Shown here: positions 4,804 through 6,521 of the stretch, piece by piece
Position numbering within the stretch: the first letter of the stretch is position 1
Layout: every line of letters starts with the position of its first letter
NCBI GenBank assembly: GCA_945949035.1
Contig: CAMFDH010000076.1
Coordinates: 1 to 6,521 of the forward strand
Direction: 5' to 3'
Length of the DNA stretch: 6,521 nucleotides
Source: an uncultured Actinomyces sp.
GTDB lineage: Bacteria > Actinomycetota > Actinomycetes > Actinomycetales > Actinomycetaceae
The notes under the pieces: generated by a model
Seen by the model: only the letters and a program-made list of their open reading frames with translations
Database searches by the model: none
Told to the model about the DNA's origin: nothing
Program-made: the position numbers and the translations under genes

Positions 4804-6521
4804 GTGTCCTGGTGGGTTGGATTCCCTGGATCGGACTTGCCACGGCAATGGTCGTTACCTGGGTTGGAACGACCTACTTCTGGCTGCGCCTAGCGAGGGT
4901 CCCGGCCCCGGCTGCGTTTGCAGCTTCGCCCGCTGTGACAACGGCGCTGCTCCTTCCACTCTCACTTCTGTACTACCAGCTCGGCTGGTTCTGGTCGGGG
5001 GCTCGGGTTCTTCCCGTCCTCGTCCTCATCGGGTCCCTGGGCGCCGCCCTCTTCATTCGTCGACGCAGGGTGGTCAGTGTGGGTCGGCCCCGCTACCGCA
5101 TGCGTTTCTGGTCCCTCGGTTTCGCCGCGGCGGCATTCGTCGGCTGGTTGCTAGCCGCACTTCCGACGATGCTGGTCGCACCCGCGGGTAACCCGGTGCA
5201 GCAGTGGGATCCCTCCTTCCACATCAACGGGGTTTGGGGCATTACTCAGCTGGGCATTGCCACCCCGAGTGCGGCACTAGCGCACAACTACGGCGGGGGA
5301 CTTTCCACTGGCTACCCGGTCGGATGGCACATCTTTACAGCCCTCTTTGCCACCCCGGGCACGACCGTTGCAGCAACCAACGCCGTCAGCCTGGCGCTGA
5401 TGGTCGTGTGGGTAACTGGCAGCGCCATCTACGCCTACACCCTCTATCCCAGCCGTCGCGTGGCCCTGTCCGCCGCGGTGATCGCAGGGGTTCTGCCCTC
5501 GATGCCGGCGGATGCCTTCAACGCCTACTCGCAGGCACCAAATGCCATGTCGATTGCACTTCTGCCCGGCGGGGCGGTGATCGTGGTCCTGCTGGGTCGC
5601 TCGTTCATGAGTTCGCTGCGGGTCGGAACCGACCCCCGCGATTTCCGTTCGGTGACGCCCTTGCGCGCCAGCTCCTGGTCAACCACGGGCCTTCTGACTG
5701 TAGTCGCCCTCGCCACGGTGATCGGTGGAGTTCAGGCCCACCAGGTTTACGCCTTCAACATTCTGTTCCTGCTGCTCCCCCCACTTCTCGTCGGCGCTTA
5801 CCGCCTGATTGTCGAGGGCGTGCGCACCCATCGTCCCTGGCTTCTGGGCGGTACAGTTGCGGCCTCTGTTCTCAGCGTTGCCCTGTTCATCTGGGTGCAG
5901 CTTCGCCCCGAGGTGGGCTCATTGCGCAGCTACCCGCGCTCCGGAGTGGACCTGCAGACGGCCATCTCTCAGGCCCTGGTGCCGAACCCGCCCTACGACC
6001 TGACCTACGGTCTGATGGCCTACAACTTCGTCATTACCGTCCTGCTGCTCCTCGGAATCCTGCGCATTGTGGCGGGACGCTTCAGCCAGGCCTCCTGGGC
6101 GCCGTGGCCGGGAGGGATGCGCCCCGTGGCGTGGCCGATCTGGTCGTACCTGGTTTTCATCACCCTGGTCTTCTTCGCCTACGGACCCGACTGGGGCATC
6201 CGCAAGTGGATCGTCGGCCCCTGGTTCTCCGACGGCAGACGCATCATGGAAGTCATGTCGCTCGCCCTCATCCCCATCGTGGCGGTTGGTTTTGGTCTGC
6301 TGGCATCCTGGTGCATCAACTGGTGGAACATGACGGTCAGCCGGGGAACCCGCAGTCAGGAGCGGTGGATCTCCGCTGCTCTCGGGTTGATCCTGCTGGT
6401 GGGAACTGGATTCGGGGCCATGGATACCCGTGTTAATGGGGCGCGGGGGGTCTTTGACGCCACCGCCCTCGGCAAGGCGGGAATGGCTGATCAGTCGGTC
6501 CTGGACCTGATGGAAACCCTG
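4800..6521 (+). CDS. Multi-spanning membrane protein, DUF6541/GT-C glycosyltransferase-like (3'-partial)
   Basis: The frame is open from the GTG at 4800 through the window end (574 codons, no stop), so the gene is truncated at its 3' side. My translation begins VSVLVGWIPWIGLA and shows many membrane helices, including about residues 7-30, 44-64, 68-85 and 104-125, with an arginine-rich cytoplasmic loop (about 86-101) between the third and fourth. The first long outer loop holds QWDPSFH (Asp137, His141), followed by GYPVGWH (Tyr172 to His177). An acidic residue in the first outer loop after early helices, and a later YPxxWH motif, are what I expect of the actinobacterial DUF6541 family and of GT-C polyprenyl-phosphate-sugar transferases generally. 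The glycosyltransferase role is therefore inference from fold-like features; Asp137 is the candidate catalytic base. The gene is coupled to the upstream DedA gene by a GTGA overlap and a GGAGGAG site. The product is probably larger than the visible part, since GT-C proteins usually have a C-terminal outer domain. Confidence 0.85.
   Translation, partial: MSVLVGWIPWIGLATAMVVTWVGTTYFWLRLARVPAPAAFAASPAVTTALLLPLSLLYYQLGWFWSGARVLPVLVLIGSLGAALFIRRRRVVSVGRPRYRMRFWSLGFAAAAFVGWLLAALPTMLVAPAGNPVQQWDPSFHINGVWGITQLGIATPSAALAHNYGGGLSTGYPVGWHIFTALFATPGTTVAATNAVSLALMVVWVTGSAIYAYTLYPSRRVALSAAVIAGVLPSMPADAFNAYSQAPNAMSIALLPGGAVIVVLLGRSFMSSLRVGTDPRDFRSVTPLRASSWSTTGLLTVVALATVIGGVQAHQVYAFNILFLLLPPLLVGAYRLIVEGVRTHRPWLLGGTVAASVLSVALFIWVQLRPEVGSLRSYPRSGVDLQTAISQALVPNPPYDLTYGLMAYNFVITVLLLLGILRIVAGRFSQASWAPWPGGMRPVAWPIWSYLVFITLVFFAYGPDWGIRKWIVGPWFSDGRRIMEVMSLALIPIVAVGFGLLASWCINWWNMTVSRGTRSQERWISAALGLILLVGTGFGAMDTRVNGARGVFDATALGKAGMADQSVLDLMETL

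Noticed and set aside
3976..4848. A 290-codon minus-strand frame opposite the DedA gene.
   Set aside because: The plus-strand product has unmistakable DedA motifs; the minus product is His/Gly/Glu-rich without any recognisable domain.
4748..5191. An open frame on + spanning the DedA/GT-C junction.
   Set aside because: It overlaps the ends of both better-supported genes in another frame, has low-complexity composition and has no ribosome binding site of its own.
5204..6436. A long (410-codon) open frame on + inside the GT-C-like gene, offset from its frame.
   Set aside because: Its product is arginine-, proline- and glycine-rich with no membrane helices or motifs. The frame starting at 4800 is open throughout, has a strong ribosome binding site and gives clear helices and family motifs, so this is a high-GC shadow.

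Overview
This window looks like chromosomal DNA from a high-GC Gram-positive bacterium (Actinomycetota). An Actinomyces-type relative is plausible, but that is inferred only from codon use and the protein families present. There are four protein genes, two of them cut by the window ends. All four encode proteins that are membrane-embedded or membrane-anchored. I see no RNA gene, insertion sequence, CRISPR array or phage gene.

Layout. Positions 1-1229 (+) hold the 3' part of a gene for a membrane-anchored alpha/beta-hydrolase (Abhydrolase_9 type). Positions 1240-3849 (-) converge on it across a 10-base gap and encode an 869-residue membrane protein. That protein has an N-terminal membrane block, a kinase-like middle domain that appears to have lost its catalytic residues, and a C-terminal flippase-like domain of the kind found in MprF and AglD (LPG_synthase_TM/UPF0104). 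Positions 3850-4011 are a divergent intergenic region with candidate promoters in both directions and two short, good inverted repeats. Positions 4012-4803 (+) encode a DedA-family protein. Positions 4800 to the window end (+) encode a large multi-spanning protein resembling DUF6541/GT-C glycosyltransferases. Its GTG start overlaps the DedA stop codon by the four bases GTGA, so the two genes are probably co-translated.

How the genes may fit together (inference). Some DedA proteins return undecaprenyl phosphate to the cytoplasmic face. GT-C enzymes use polyprenyl-phosphate sugars on the outer face and release that same carrier. MprF/AglD-like membrane domains handle lipids or lipid-linked sugars. 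The divergent cluster at 1240-6521 therefore reads as a possible cell-envelope lipid-carrier and glycan module, perhaps under shared control from the palindrome-bearing intergenic region. The most unusual items are the degenerate kinase-like domain and the two operator-like inverted repeats, one of which overlaps the likely -10 box of an apparently leaderless gene.
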